Of a DNA stretch of 64,000 bases, positions 1-8,804 are shown piece by piece. Origin of the DNA: Altererythrobacter ishigakiensis (lineage in GTDB: Bacteria > Pseudomonadota > Alphaproteobacteria > Sphingomonadales > Sphingomonadaceae); the NCBI RefSeq assembly GCF_001663155.1, contig NZ_CP015963.1:2609979-2673978 (forward strand), read 5' to 3'. Below the pieces are notes generated by a model that was not told the DNA's origin, did not search any database, and was given only the letters and a program-made list of their open reading frames with translations. Numbering within the stretch: position 1 is the stretch's first letter; each line of letters starts with the position of its first letter. Both the position numbers and the translations under genes were made by a program.

Positions 1-1340
1 ATGTCCGGACCATCCATGACCACTTCGGTATCTCCGCCTGCGTAGGGCGCAAGCTCGACTTCAACCACGGACCGCAAGGGGGTCGTACCCCATTCCGAGT
101 TCGTGAGAAGGTCATGTGTTGCCGAGAGTGCCCGTACGCGCCCCTCCAGACTGTCCGCAAATTCATCCAGACTATCGGTCCGTCGACGCGTCAAAGAGAT
201 GATCGACACGATGCTAGCCAGGGTATTCTTGACGCGGTGGTTGAGTTCGCGAGTCAGAGAGTTGCGAATTGAATTCTGCTCTTCAAAGAAAGCGAGCGAC
301 GCTTCATCTTCAACCGCTTGGCGAGTTAAGAGTCTGGCGAGAAGCATCAGCAAGCTTGCAGTCGCCAAGCCGAACAAGAGAGTCGCCATCGAAAGCGGCG
401 ACAGGCTGCCAACGCGCGCCGACTCCACTTCGACCGAGAAAGGTCGATTCCCGATGGTTATCTGCTCAGCCATTGTCATGCCGGACGCGTATGCAGGGAC
501 ATGCTGCGCCAGCAGGTTTTGCTCGCCAACTTCTCCGTCATAAAAGCGCACACCCATATCTGGATGGGCGGACCGGTTCATCGCCGATGCCAAGAAGAAT
601 TGCGCGTCGAACGGGCTGAACACGAAGCCTTTCAGCTTCCGTGCGCCCAAGGGTCCCTCGAAAACGGGCATAAAGATCAGAAATCCATTATCGATTGTCT
701 GCCCTTCTTCTCCCAAATTCAGCTTGGCAGTGGCGGTTGGTCGAACCATGCGCGCTGCTTCATCCATTGCAGCACTGACCACCTCGTGCGAATATAGATC
801 ATAGCCTAGGGCCGCCGCCGACTCCCGCGTGTCCGGTTTCAGAAAGGTGATCGGTGCCAGTGTTTGGCCAGATGCGCCAGTCTGCCGCCGGATTTGAAAA
901 TTGGTTCCTTTCTCCGCGCTGACCATGCGCTGAAATTCGGCGACATTGGCTCTGTCAATAACCTCTGCCCAACCGATTCCCTCAGATCCTTCTGCGTTCG
1001 AATCGAGCCTTAGTTCGTTGGCGAAACGCTGGAACATGGCGAGGCTAACATCTGGAGTGGTTGCGAAAAGTGCCGAGCCCGAACGCAGATACGCCTCTGT
1101 CGTATTGCTGCGCCTGACAAGTTCGTTCGCAAGCGTCTGCGCCACTTCGCGCATGACCACCTGTTCCCTGCGATGCTCGCTTGCTTCAATACTAAGCACG
1201 CTAAACGTTGTTATCACGCCGATGATCAGGAAAATTGCAAATGGAACAGCACGCGGAAAGCGGACAAGCAACCGCGTCGCCCGTCTCAGACGAGGCGGTT
1301 CAGTCACTGTTGACGCGACGCCGTGCATCGTTTCGATCAT
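1..1340 (-). CDS. CHASE-domain sensor histidine kinase of the HWE/HisKA_2 family (3' end outside window)
   Basis: The gene reads leftward from an ATG at 1340 and is cut by the window start, so only the first 446 residues are visible. A first membrane helix lies at about residues 32-50, then an extracytoplasmic region of about 260 residues that looks like a CHASE sensor domain, then a second helix at about 315-335. The dimerisation and phosphoacceptor region follows, with the motif ELNHRVKNTLASIVSI and candidate phospho-His 368, typical of HWE/HisKA_2 kinases. The ATP-binding domain would lie outside the window. It is divergent from nepR-ecfG. In alphaproteobacteria, kinases at this position phosphorylate PhyR in the general stress response. 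That role, and the ligand, are inferred. No PhyR is visible in the window. Confidence 0.9.
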   Translation of the reverse strand, partial: MIETMHGVASTVTEPPRLRRATRLLVRFPRAVPFAIFLIIGVITTFSVLSIEASEHRREQVVMREVAQTLANELVRRSNTTEAYLRSGSALFATTPDVSLAMFQRFANELRLDSNAEGSEGIGWAEVIDRANVAEFQRMVSAEKGTNFQIRRQTGASGQTLAPITFLKPDTRESAAALGYDLYSHEVVSAAMDEAARMVRPTATAKLNLGEEGQTIDNGFLIFMPVFEGPLGARKLKGFVFSPFDAQFFLASAMNRSAHPDMGVRFYDGEVGEQNLLAQHVPAYASGMTMAEQITIGNRPFSVEVESARVGSLSPLSMATLLFGLATASLLMLLARLLTRQAVEDEASLAFFEEQNSIRNSLTRELNHRVKNTLASIVSIISLTRRRTDSLDEFADSLEGRVRALSATHDLLTNSEWGTTPLRSVVEVELAPYAGGDTEVVMDGPD

Positions 1341-1357
1341 CTCTCTATTGCTAGCTT

Positions 1358-1386
1358 GGGAACAAAAGAGCTAGGCTATCGTTCCC
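1358..1386. promoter_or_regulatory. Palindromic EcfG (general stress sigma) promoter serving both directions
   Basis: The sequence is GGGAAC, 17 bases, then GTTCCC. On the plus strand it reads GGAAC-N17-GTT (equivalently GGAAC-N16-CGTT) and on the minus strand GGAAC-N17-GTT again. This fits the known EcfG consensus GGAAC-N16/17-GTT. The plus direction points to nepR-ecfG (ATG at 1457) and the minus direction to the histidine kinase (ATG at 1340). Autoregulation of both transcripts by EcfG is inferred. Confidence 0.8.
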
Positions 1387-1456
1387 CATTCGAGGCGATT
1401 AAAGTCGCGACACGCGCAGGAATTGTCGGGGTTGAGTGAGAGGATACGGGAGCCCA

Positions 1457-1639
1457 ATGGGATCGAGCAAGGAACCAGCCCAGACACGTTCTGGTCGAAA
1501 ATCCGGAAAGTCGGTCCCCTCTCCAGACTGGGCGGACGGCTTGAAGACGCTCTATGACTCGGTAGTTGAAGAGCCTCTGCCTGATAGCTTCAAGGATTTG
1601 CTGGATAAGCTGGACGAACAATCGGACGGTCCAAGCTGA
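1457..1639 (+). CDS. nepR: NepR family anti-sigma factor
   Basis: This 60-residue protein has the NepR core, with LKTLYDSVVEEPLPDSFKDL in the second half followed by an acidic tail. NepR binds EcfG and holds it inactive. Phosphorylated PhyR titrates NepR away. An in-frame GTG lies 21 bases upstream at 1436, but the ATG at 1457 has a GGGAG ribosome binding site 5-6 bases before it and gives the usual family length. The stop overlaps the ecfG start (TGATG), so the two are translationally coupled. Size, motif and the adjacent ecfG agree. Confidence 0.93.
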   Translation: MGSSKEPAQTRSGRKSGKSVPSPDWADGLKTLYDSVVEEPLPDSFKDLLDKLDEQSDGPS

Positions 1640-2247
1640 TGGCGCAAAGTAAGCGCACTGCCGCTCAAAAGCTCGAATTCAAACGTGAACTTGAGGAAGT
1701 CATTCCGCACCTTCGCGCATTTGCACGTGGCCTTTGCGGCCGGCCCGACATGGCTGATGATCTGGTACAGGAAGCGCTGATGAAAGCCTGGGCCGCTCAG
1801 GAACGATTCGAGCCGGGGACATCAATGCGCGCATGGACATTCGTTATTCTGCGCAATGCCTATCTCACGGATATGCGGCGCAATCGATTCCGTGGTGATT
1901 ATGATGAAACCGTTGCCGAACGTATTCTAACTGCGCCTGCGGGACAGGAAGAGCCAATCCATCTCTCAGATTTGCAGCGCGCAATGCAGACGTTGCCCGC
2001 AGAGCGGCGGGAAGCGCTGTTGCTGGTGGGCGCAGGCGGATTTTCGTACGAAGAGGCCGCCAATATCTGCGGTTGCGCGGTCGGCACGATCAAAAGCCGT
2101 GTTGGTCGTGCACGCGCCGCGCTCAATTCAATGCTTGAAGAAGGCGCGATCCCGAAACGTTCTGTAGAAGACGAAGGTGCACATCGGGCAATTCTGGAAG
2201 AGCTCGACAGCGTCGCTGCCCGCCAGGCGGAAAGCGCCGAGAACTAA
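1639..2247 (+). CDS. ecfG: EcfG-type ECF sigma factor of the general stress response
   Basis: This is a 202-residue sigma factor with region 2 around LVQEALMKAW and MRAWTFVILRNAYL, and region 4 with LPAERREALLLVGAGGFSYE followed by the helix-turn-helix GCAVGTIKSRVGRARAAL. EcfG directs RNA polymerase to GGAAC-N16/17-GTT promoters during general stress. Its ATG overlaps the nepR stop. A C-terminal tail of about 30 polar residues follows region 4. The gene lies downstream of a matching promoter at 1358-1386, so positive autoregulation is likely. Confidence 0.95.
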   Translation: MAQSKRTAAQKLEFKRELEEVIPHLRAFARGLCGRPDMADDLVQEALMKAWAAQERFEPGTSMRAWTFVILRNAYLTDMRRNRFRGDYDETVAERILTAPAGQEEPIHLSDLQRAMQTLPAERREALLLVGAGGFSYEEAANICGCAVGTIKSRVGRARAALNSMLEEGAIPKRSVEDEGAHRAILEELDSVAARQAESAEN

Positions 2248-2281
2248 GCCCTGCTCAGCCCCTGGCGATCACTCATTTGAT

Positions 2282-2893
2282 TCAGGACGGATAAGTCCAG
2301 GCACTACCCTGCGCCAGATTTTCCGACACGAAAGCCCAGTTTAGCTTCTCCTCGACAACGGCTTCAAGATACGCCGGACGCTTGTTCTGGTGGTCTAGAT
2401 AATAGGCGTGTTCCCACACGTCGATTGTCAGCAGTGGGTTGAACTCGCTGTCTGCCAGCGTGTCGCCATCGTGGGTTTCCTCAATCGACAGCTTGCCGTC
2501 CTTCTCAGCTAGCCAGACCCAACCACTCGCAAAGTGGCCGGCACCCCGCGATTTCAATTGGTCTTTCAAACCGTCCAGCGAGCCGAATGCGTCGTCGATC
2601 TTCGCAGCCAGTTCATCGGAAGGTACTCCTCCATCGGGGCTCATCGAATGCCAGTAGAATGCATGATTCCAGCTTTGAGCGGCATTGTTGAATAGACCCT
2701 GATTTCTGCCACGTGCCGCAGCGATCACTTCCGACATAGGCTTGCCATCGAGTTCGGTGCCTTCAATCGCGGCATTCATCTTGTCGACATAGGCTTGGTG
2801 GTGCTTTGCATGGTGGAAGCTTAGCGTATGCGCTGAGATCGCCGGTTCGAGTGCTGTCTCTGCATATGGTAGGGGGGTGAGGGCAAAGGCCAT
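2282..2893 (-). CDS. sodB: Iron superoxide dismutase
   Basis: This 203-residue protein has the Fe/Mn-SOD fold from end to end. Metal ligands are H27, H77 (in AAQSWNHAFYW), D158 and H162 (in DVWEHAYYLDHQN). The FNNAAQSWNH stretch is of the iron type, although metal preference cannot be fixed by sequence alone. It converts superoxide to peroxide and oxygen in the cytoplasm. It is transcribed leftward, tail to tail with ecfG with 34 bases between. Its upstream region (2894-3008) holds a cluster of TTGCA/TGCAA motifs that may be an operator. Confidence 0.96.
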   Translation of the reverse strand: MAFALTPLPYAETALEPAISAHTLSFHHAKHHQAYVDKMNAAIEGTELDGKPMSEVIAAARGRNQGLFNNAAQSWNHAFYWHSMSPDGGVPSDELAAKIDDAFGSLDGLKDQLKSRGAGHFASGWVWLAEKDGKLSIEETHDGDTLADSEFNPLLTIDVWEHAYYLDHQNKRPAYLEAVVEEKLNWAFVSENLAQGSAWTYPS

Positions 2894-2969
2894 ATTAGCT
2901 CCGTTTTGTTCCGAATTTTCGCATAGTTACATAGTAATAACGCGCGGATCGCATATGGGTTGCACGCTT

Positions 2970-2999
2970 CAACTTGCAAGTTGTGCAAGTCACCTTGCA
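2970..2999. promoter_or_regulatory. TTGCA inverted-repeat cluster upstream of sodB (putative operator)
   Basis: A perfect 14-base palindrome, CAACTTGCAAGTTG, lies at 2970-2983. It is followed at once by a second inverted repeat, TGCAAG-TCAC-CTTGCA, at 2984-2999. A further TTGCA lies at 2960-2964. The cluster is 77 to 106 bases upstream of the sodB start and ends just before the stop of the neighbouring transporter gene. It has no T tract, so it is not a terminator. Fur/Mur-type metal sensors of alphaproteobacteria recognise TGCAA-type half sites, but which regulator binds here is a guess. Confidence 0.45.
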
Positions 3000-3008
3000 C
3001 GAGCGCAC

Positions 3009-4262
3009 TCAATCCTGCTGAACGCGATCCACTGCACTTGTGACGGCTACGTTCATGGTCACATTGCCAAGCGTGCGCATGATGTCAGGCAACATCTCTA
3101 CGGCGACGAGCAATGCGAGGGGTTCTACCGGAACGCCCATCGCAATCGCAATCGGCCCGATTGAAACCACGAAGCTGATCGATCCTGGCAAGCTGACGGA
3201 TCCGATACTGATGATCAGAGCGACGCCGATGCCGGCAACCATCAACACCGGTGATAATTCAACGCCGGCCAAATGCGCGACATAAATGGCAACCGCCAGA
3301 TTCATCGCCGGGCTTGTGGCGCGAAATACCGCAACAGCCAAAGGCAAGACGAATTCCGACGTGCTTTGCCTAAGCCCGAGCCGCCCCGAACTGTCGAGCA
3401 TGGCGGGAAGGCTTGCGAGCGAACTTTGCGTCGAGATCGCGACAGCTTGTGCAGGCAGAACCGCCTTGACGAACCGCCACGGGGCAACACCGCCCAGCCC
3501 CCACGCGACAATATACGCGCCAATCAGAACGATCCCGCCCATTGCACTGACCAGCAAGATGTAATGCACCAGCGCGGCGAACGCGCCCCCGCCTGCACGG
3601 GCTGCGACCCCAAGCGCGAGCGCAAAAACACCTACCGGTGCGAGCCACAGCACCCAGCCGATTATCTGAAGCATGGCATTGGCCAACGCATGGAAAAAGC
3701 TCAGCAAGCTTTCACTTTGCTTGGCCGGCAATCGTGTGATTGCCACAGCGAATAGTGCAAAGAATATGGTAATCGGCAACATGGCCGTTTCTGCCGCGGC
3801 CGCGACTATATTGGGCGCGACGAGTGACGCTACAAAGTCTGCCAACTCTGGGACCTGCTGCGCCTCCTGCGGCGTCTCTGCAAGGAATGCCGTCGCTGAT
3901 TGGGGTACGGGAAAGGCTTCCAGCAGCCAGGGTAAAAGTACTGCCGTTGCTACTCCGCTTGCAATCAGGATTGCAAAGACCAGCATCAGCATGCGCCGCG
4001 CTGCCGCGCCAGCCCGCGCCGCGCTTGCAAGTTGAACAATGCCCAATACAAGCAACGCCGCGACCAGCGGTATGATTGTCATCTGCAACGCCCTCAGCCA
4101 CAGCGTGCCGATCGGGCTTGTCCACCGCACAATATCGTCGATCATGGTGCCGTCAGACAGCACCATCCCGATCAACAGGCCGACCATTAGGCCAGCAAAT
4201 GTCCATGCCACTGGCAGCTTGATCGGGATCAGTTCGAAACGTGTCTGCGCCTGTTCGGTCAA
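3009..4262 (-). CDS. Dicarboxylate/amino acid:cation symporter (DAACS/SDF family)
   Basis: The protein is very hydrophobic, about 417 residues, with family hallmarks in the C-terminal half: a serine-rich re-entrant loop ISTQSSLASLPAM (compare SSSTLP), then NLAVAIYVAHLAGVELSP and VSLPGSISFV. Such transporters import C4-dicarboxylates, glutamate or aspartate with Na+ or H+. The substrate cannot be told here. I chose the TTG at 4262 because AAGGAAGG lies 6 bases upstream. The frame stays open to a TTG at 4319 without a good ribosome binding site. It is divergent from glmM. Confidence 0.85.
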   Translation of the reverse strand: MTEQAQTRFELIPIKLPVAWTFAGLMVGLLIGMVLSDGTMIDDIVRWTSPIGTLWLRALQMTIIPLVAALLVLGIVQLASAARAGAAARRMLMLVFAILIASGVATAVLLPWLLEAFPVPQSATAFLAETPQEAQQVPELADFVASLVAPNIVAAAAETAMLPITIFFALFAVAITRLPAKQSESLLSFFHALANAMLQIIGWVLWLAPVGVFALALGVAARAGGGAFAALVHYILLVSAMGGIVLIGAYIVAWGLGGVAPWRFVKAVLPAQAVAISTQSSLASLPAMLDSSGRLGLRQSTSEFVLPLAVAVFRATSPAMNLAVAIYVAHLAGVELSPVLMVAGIGVALIISIGSVSLPGSISFVVSIGPIAIAMGVPVEPLALLVAVEMLPDIMRTLGNVTMNVAVTSAVDRVQQD

Positions 4263-4365
4263 TTTATACCTTCCTTGCCCTTCCCTTCGCGCGATAACCA
4301 CGCCAATAGCGTGTGGCAATTACTTGCCACGCAAAGGCACAGGATCAGGGCGGAGACATTAACAG

Positions 4366-5703
4366 ATGGGACGCAAGTTCTTCGGAACAGACGGGATCAG
4401 AGGCCGGACCAATACAGGCGTGATGACAGCGGCCATGGCCATGCGCGTCGGACAAGCCGCAGGAGCACACTTTGCCCGGGGTGACCATCGACACCGCGTG
4501 GTGATCGGTAAGGATACGCGCCTGTCCGGATACATGATGGAAAATGCTCTGGTCGCTGGCTTCACCAGTGTGGGTATGGATGTGATCATGACGGGCCCTC
4601 TGCCGACCCCGGCGATCGCTCTGCTGACACGCGAAATGCGCGCTGACATGGGTGTGATGATTTCCGCCAGCCACAACCCTTATGAAGACAATGGCATCAA
4701 GCTGTTTGGTCCGGACGGTTTCAAGCTTTCGGACGATGACGAACTTGCCATCGAAGCATTGATCGAAGCCGAACCACAGCTCGCACCGCCGGCCCGGATC
4801 GGTCGCGCACGGCGGATCGATGACGCGGCAGGACGATACATCCATGCTGTCAAGCAGTCGATCGGTTCAGACGTCCGTTTTGATAACCTCAAGGTCGTGA
4901 TCGATTGCGCACATGGCGCAGCGTATCAGGTAGCGCCAACGGCAATTTGGGAGCTTGGCGCGGAAGTTGTCAGTATCGGGGTCTTGCCGAATGGCCTGAA
5001 CATAAATGACGGGGTAGGCTCCACAGCGATCGAGGCGTTGCAGGCGCGAGTTGTCGAAGAAAAAGCAGATATCGGCATCGCGCTCGACGGTGACGCCGAC
5101 CGGCTGATCGTCGTCGATGAGAAAGGCCAGAAGGTCGATGGTGACCAGTTGATGGCGCTGATCGCCACACGGATGCAAGAAAAGGGCGATCTGAGCGGGG
5201 GCGGCATCGTTTCGACTGTGATGTCGAATCTGGGGCTTGAACGTTACCTTCAATCGATTGGGTTGAAACTGGAGCGGACCAAGGTGGGGGACCGCTATGT
5301 GCTTGAGCGCATGAAAGAAGGCGGGTTCAACCTGGGCGGTGAACAATCAGGGCACATGATCCTGCTTGATCATGCGACCACCGGCGACGGTACAGTCGCT
5401 GCGATGCGCGTGCTCGCCGGGCTGGTGCGCTCCGGCAAGCCGGCAAGCGAGTTGCTCCATCTGTTTGATCCAGTGCCACAGCTGCTCAAGAATGTGCGTT
5501 ATGACGGCGGGGCGCCATTGGAAGACGCCAATGTCAAAGCGGTTATCGCTGGTGCCGAGGCCGAGCTAGCAGGCTGCGGCCGGCTGGTCATTCGTCCATC
5601 TGGCACCGAGCCTGTCATCCGCGTTATGGCTGAAGGCGATGACGCGGCTCAGGTTGAAGCAATCGTTGATCGTATTTGCGACGCAGTAAGGGATGCGACC
5701 TGA
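4366..5703 (+). CDS. glmM: Phosphoglucosamine mutase
   Basis: This 445-residue protein converts glucosamine-6-phosphate to glucosamine-1-phosphate for UDP-GlcNAc, feeding peptidoglycan and lipopolysaccharide synthesis. The phosphoserine loop [12 protein letters not shown] places the catalytic residue at S102. The metal loop ALDGDADR is near residue 243 and the phosphate-binding loop [12 protein letters not shown] lies near the end. Length matches the family. A GGAG site precedes the ATG. The stop overlaps the start of the DUF1272 gene, so glmM heads a three-gene operon with DUF1272 and thiD. Confidence 0.97.
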   Translation: MGRKFFGTDGIRGRTNTGVMTAAMAMRVGQAAGAHFARGDHRHRVVIGKDTRLSGYMMENALVAGFTSVGMDVIMTGPLPTPAIALLTREMRADMGVMISASHNPYEDNGIKLFGPDGFKLSDDDELAIEALIEAEPQLAPPARIGRARRIDDAAGRYIHAVKQSIGSDVRFDNLKVVIDCAHGAAYQVAPTAIWELGAEVVSIGVLPNGLNINDGVGSTAIEALQARVVEEKADIGIALDGDADRLIVVDEKGQKVDGDQLMALIATRMQEKGDLSGGGIVSTVMSNLGLERYLQSIGLKLERTKVGDRYVLERMKEGGFNLGGEQSGHMILLDHATTGDGTVAAMRVLAGLVRSGKPASELLHLFDPVPQLLKNVRYDGGAPLEDANVKAVIAGAEAELAGCGRLVIRPSGTEPVIRVMAEGDDAAQVEAIVDRICDAVRDAT

Positions 5704-5927
5704 TGCTGGAGATGCGGCCAGACTGCGAGCGCTGCGGCACAGATTTGCCCGCAGAAGCGCCAGGAGCGTTCATTTGCAGCTTCGAATGTACGTTTTGTGC
5801 CGAATGCGCAGAATCGCTGGATGACGCGTGCCCCAACTGCGGCGGCGAACTGATGGATCGCCCCACACGCGCAAAGAGGCTACAAGAAAAGTTTCCACCA
5901 TCGACCGATCGCAAGCATAAATCGTGA
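5703..5927 (+). CDS. DUF1272 small zinc-ribbon-like protein
   Basis: This 74-residue protein starts [16 protein letters not shown] and contains four paired-cysteine motifs: CERC, CSFEC, CAEC and CPNC. The pattern is that of DUF1272 and suggests one or two bound zinc ions. Function is unknown in the family. The ATG overlaps the glmM stop and its own stop overlaps the GTG start of thiD, so it is translated as the middle gene of a coupled operon. Confidence 0.88.
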   Translation: MLEMRPDCERCGTDLPAEAPGAFICSFECTFCAECAESLDDACPNCGGELMDRPTRAKRLQEKFPPSTDRKHKS

Positions 5928-6736
5928 GCGAGAGGCCCCCTCCCCGCATCTTGTCCATCGCCGGTTCGGATTCGTCCGGTGGCGCAGGTATACAGGCCGA
6001 TATCAAGACAATCACAATGCTGGGTGGCTATGCGATGACCGCGATTACTGCCGCAACCGCCCAAAACACCGTAGGTGTGCAGGCGATTGTTCCGATGAGC
6101 GGCGCCTTTGTTGGCCAACAAATCAAAAGCTGTATTGATGATATCGGAGTCAATGCAGTCAAGATCGGCATGCTGCATGATCGCGACATCATCGAACAGG
6201 TTGCCGCCGCGCTCGACACACTGCCGGAAGGCACACCGGTAGTGCTCGATCCGGTTATGATCGCGACTTCGGGCTCTCCGCTGATCGCGCCCGATGCGAT
6301 CGCAGCGATTGAAGACCAATTGTTTACCCGCGCGACGCTGATAACCCCGAACCTGCCAGAGCTCGAGCATATGGCAGAACGCGAATTGCGGGACACCGGC
6401 CTGATGGAAAGCGCGGCTGCACAGCTGGCCAAGACATATGAGGCACACGTTCTTGCAAAGGGCGGCCACACAGATACGCAGCAGATCATCGACTTGCTCG
6501 TCGCTCCTGATCGGAAAGCTCTGCAGTACAGCCATACCCGGATCGACACGCCGCATACGCATGGCACCGGTTGCACCTTATCGGCTGCAATTGCGACGCT
6601 ACTCGGCCACGGCCAATCACTGGAGCATGCGATTACGCTTGCGCGGAATTTTGTCTATCGCGCCATCGGGGCAGCGCCCGGATTTGGCGCGGGTAATGGC
6701 CCGCTTGGGCATCAAGCGGTCAGAAGCACGCGCTAG
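5924..6736 (+). CDS. thiD: Hydroxymethylpyrimidine/phosphomethylpyrimidine kinase
   Basis: This 270-residue ribokinase-fold enzyme carries the substrate loop SIAGSDSSGGAGIQADIK at the N-terminus and the anion-hole/catalytic motif HGTGCTLSAAIAT near the C-terminus. It phosphorylates HMP and HMP-phosphate in thiamine synthesis. The GTG start overlaps the DUF1272 stop by four bases. The stop overlaps that of the convergent LOG-family gene. I see no thiamine riboswitch near the operon. Confidence 0.95.
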   Translation: MSERPPPRILSIAGSDSSGGAGIQADIKTITMLGGYAMTAITAATAQNTVGVQAIVPMSGAFVGQQIKSCIDDIGVNAVKIGMLHDRDIIEQVAAALDTLPEGTPVVLDPVMIATSGSPLIAPDAIAAIEDQLFTRATLITPNLPELEHMAERELRDTGLMESAAAQLAKTYEAHVLAKGGHTDTQQIIDLLVAPDRKALQYSHTRIDTPHTHGTGCTLSAAIATLLGHGQSLEHAITLARNFVYRAIGAAPGFGAGNGPLGHQAVRSTR

Positions 6737-7617
6737 CGATCTAGCTCGTAGAACTCAGCAATGTGATTCCACGCCTCTTCATGATCCTCGCAGAACTTGA
6801 AGAGCTCCAGATCCTTCTTCGCGATTGTGCCTTCCTCCGCGATGGCCTCGAAATTGACAACTCGATTCCAGAAGTCCTTGCCAAACAGCAGGATAGGGAT
6901 CGGCTTCATTTTGCCGGTCTGAATAAGGGTCAACAGCTCGAAAAATTCATCGAATGTCCCGAAGCCGCCCGGGAATACCGCCACTGCACGCGCACGTAAC
7001 AAGAAGTGCATCTTGCGTAGCGCGAAGTAGTGGAAATTGAGCGAAAGATAGGGCGTTACATAAGAATTGGGCGCTTGCTCATGCGGCAACACAATATTGA
7101 GACCAATCGATTCCGCACCTGCATCCGAAGCACCGCGATTGGCAGCTTCCATGATCGAGGGGCCACCGCCGGAGCATACCACGAACTGGCGAAGACCATT
7201 TTCGATTATGGCTTTCTCGGAAGCCAATCTAGCCAGCTGATAAGCCTGATCGTAATACTTTGCCTTATCGGCCAGGCGCTTCGCAACCAGCTGTTCATAC
7301 TCGCTGCCGCCTGCGGCCGCATCAATCTTCGCTTGCGCATTCTCAGGCGAAGGAATTCGCGCGGATCCGTACATCACCAGTGTCGAACCGACGCGTGCCT
7401 CATCTAGCAGCATTTCCGGCTTTTGAAGTTCCAGCTGGAACCGCACCGGCCGCATCTCGTCGCGCAGCAGGAAGTCTGTGTCTCGAAACGCTAAGCGATA
7501 GGCAGGATGCTCTGTCTGTGGCGTATGCTCTGGGCAATCCTCAGTAAACCGCGCTTCTTCGTTGGCGGGGTAGAATCTGCGCCCCACCAGTCCATGTTCG
7601 TTCTGTTTGTCTGTCAT
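6733..7617 (-). CDS. LOG-family Rossmann-fold protein (TIGR00730 type)
   Basis: A 294-residue protein with the LOG signature motifs SGGGPSIMEAAN and FPGGFGTFDEFFE (PGGxGTxxE), which form the nucleotide-binding and catalytic site. Family members hydrolyse nucleoside monophosphates (cytokinin-activating or PpnN-like activity). Older annotations call them lysine decarboxylases, which is wrong. An N-terminal extension of about 100 residues precedes the core. The frame is open further upstream to 7746, but that would overlap the divergent phosphotransferase gene, so I chose the ATG at 7617. It is convergent with thiD. Confidence 0.85.
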   Translation of the reverse strand: MTDKQNEHGLVGRRFYPANEEARFTEDCPEHTPQTEHPAYRLAFRDTDFLLRDEMRPVRFQLELQKPEMLLDEARVGSTLVMYGSARIPSPENAQAKIDAAAGGSEYEQLVAKRLADKAKYYDQAYQLARLASEKAIIENGLRQFVVCSGGGPSIMEAANRGASDAGAESIGLNIVLPHEQAPNSYVTPYLSLNFHYFALRKMHFLLRARAVAVFPGGFGTFDEFFELLTLIQTGKMKPIPILLFGKDFWNRVVNFEAIAEEGTIAKKDLELFKFCEDHEEAWNHIAEFYELDR

Positions 7618-7727
7618 TGCCACGCGAATAGGGCCGCCTTGATGCAGGAGCAAGCGGCTTTGTGCGCAGCTTGCGATTGCCGGATACACTGTTCGCGCAT
7701 ATGCTGCGCGCGAGGGGAGAGGGATTA

Positions 7728-8801
7728 ATGGCGGAATTTCCGTCACATCCAGCTGATGTAACCGCGCGGTGGATAAGCAATCGATTGCGTGATGCCGGTG
7801 TATTGAATGGCGGCGAGGTCAGCGACATTCGCTGGGAGCCGATTGGCACAGGTCAGGTCGGCGATAGCGCGCGGTTTCATCTGACATATGATGACTCTGG
7901 TGCTGGCCCGGCCACGGTCGCCGGCAAGTTCCCTGCAGAGAATCCGACCAGCCGCGGAACCGCAGCGATGATGGGCCTCTATGCCAAGGAAGTGCAATTC
8001 TACCGCGAGCTCGCGCCAATGCTGGATGTGCGAGTGCCCCAAACCTACGCCGCAGGTTTGAGCCAGGATGGCAGTGACTTTGTTCTCCTGTTCGAAGATC
8101 TGGTCCCGCAGAAGGGCGGCAATCAGCTGGATAGCTGCACCTATCACGAAGCGTGCCACGCCATCCGCCAAGCCGCTGCGCTGCATGCGCCCTCGTGGAA
8201 TAATGACGCGATCCTCTCACTCGATTGGCTGCAGCCGCAAGAAGCCGTTGCGGCACAAATCCGCACGCTTTACCCGCAGGCACAAGCCGTATTTGCTGAG
8301 CGATATGCCGGTTCGCTCGAGCCGGAGTTCATGTCAGTGTGCAACGAGCTTGCGAAAAGCGATGCATGGCTGTCACGCGATCATCCCAAGATCAGCCTGG
8401 TTCACGGTGATTTCCGCCTCGACAACATGTTGTTCGGGATCGGTCGCGGCAGCGAACCGATTGCTATCCTTGATTGGCAGACACTCAGTATCGGTCATCC
8501 GATGACGGATATCGGGTATTTTATGGGTTGCGGGATCGGCGATGATTTGCGCCGCCAGCACGAAGATGAGTTACTGGATCTCTATTGCGCTGAAATGACG
8601 GCGCGGGGCGTCCCGTTGACCCGTGACGATATCTGGCGCGACTACGTGATCGGTGCGCTTCACGGTGTTTCAACTGCGGTATTCAGCGCGGCGTTTGTCG
8701 AGCGGACAGAGCGCGGTGATGCCAATTTCCTGTCGATGGCGCGTGGGGCCTGCGCGCTGGTACTAAAGTACGACAGCCTGAAGATGCTGGAGGAGGGTTA
8801 G
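7728..8801 (+). CDS. Aminoglycoside-phosphotransferase/choline-kinase-fold (ACAD10-like) phosphotransferase
   Basis: This 357-residue protein has the kinase-like Brenner motif HGDFRLDNMLF, a downstream magnesium-binding ILDWQTLSIG, and an N-lobe ending in FVLLFEDLVPQ. Family members phosphorylate small molecules. The real substrate is unknown, and the sequence gives no reason to call it an antibiotic resistance gene. The ATG at 7728 has a strong purine-rich GAGGGGAGAGGG site. It is followed after 3 bases by the lipocalin-like gene, so the two form a pair. Confidence 0.85.
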   Translation: MAEFPSHPADVTARWISNRLRDAGVLNGGEVSDIRWEPIGTGQVGDSARFHLTYDDSGAGPATVAGKFPAENPTSRGTAAMMGLYAKEVQFYRELAPMLDVRVPQTYAAGLSQDGSDFVLLFEDLVPQKGGNQLDSCTYHEACHAIRQAAALHAPSWNNDAILSLDWLQPQEAVAAQIRTLYPQAQAVFAERYAGSLEPEFMSVCNELAKSDAWLSRDHPKISLVHGDFRLDNMLFGIGRGSEPIAILDWQTLSIGHPMTDIGYFMGCGIGDDLRRQHEDELLDLYCAEMTARGVPLTRDDIWRDYVIGALHGVSTAVFSAAFVERTERGDANFLSMARGACALVLKYDSLKMLEEG

Positions 8802-8804
8802 AAA

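Noticed and set aside
5624..6562. Open frame of 312 codons opposite DUF1272 and thiD
   Set aside because: It is antisense to three tightly coupled genes and has Cys/His/Arg-rich composition typical of antisense frames.
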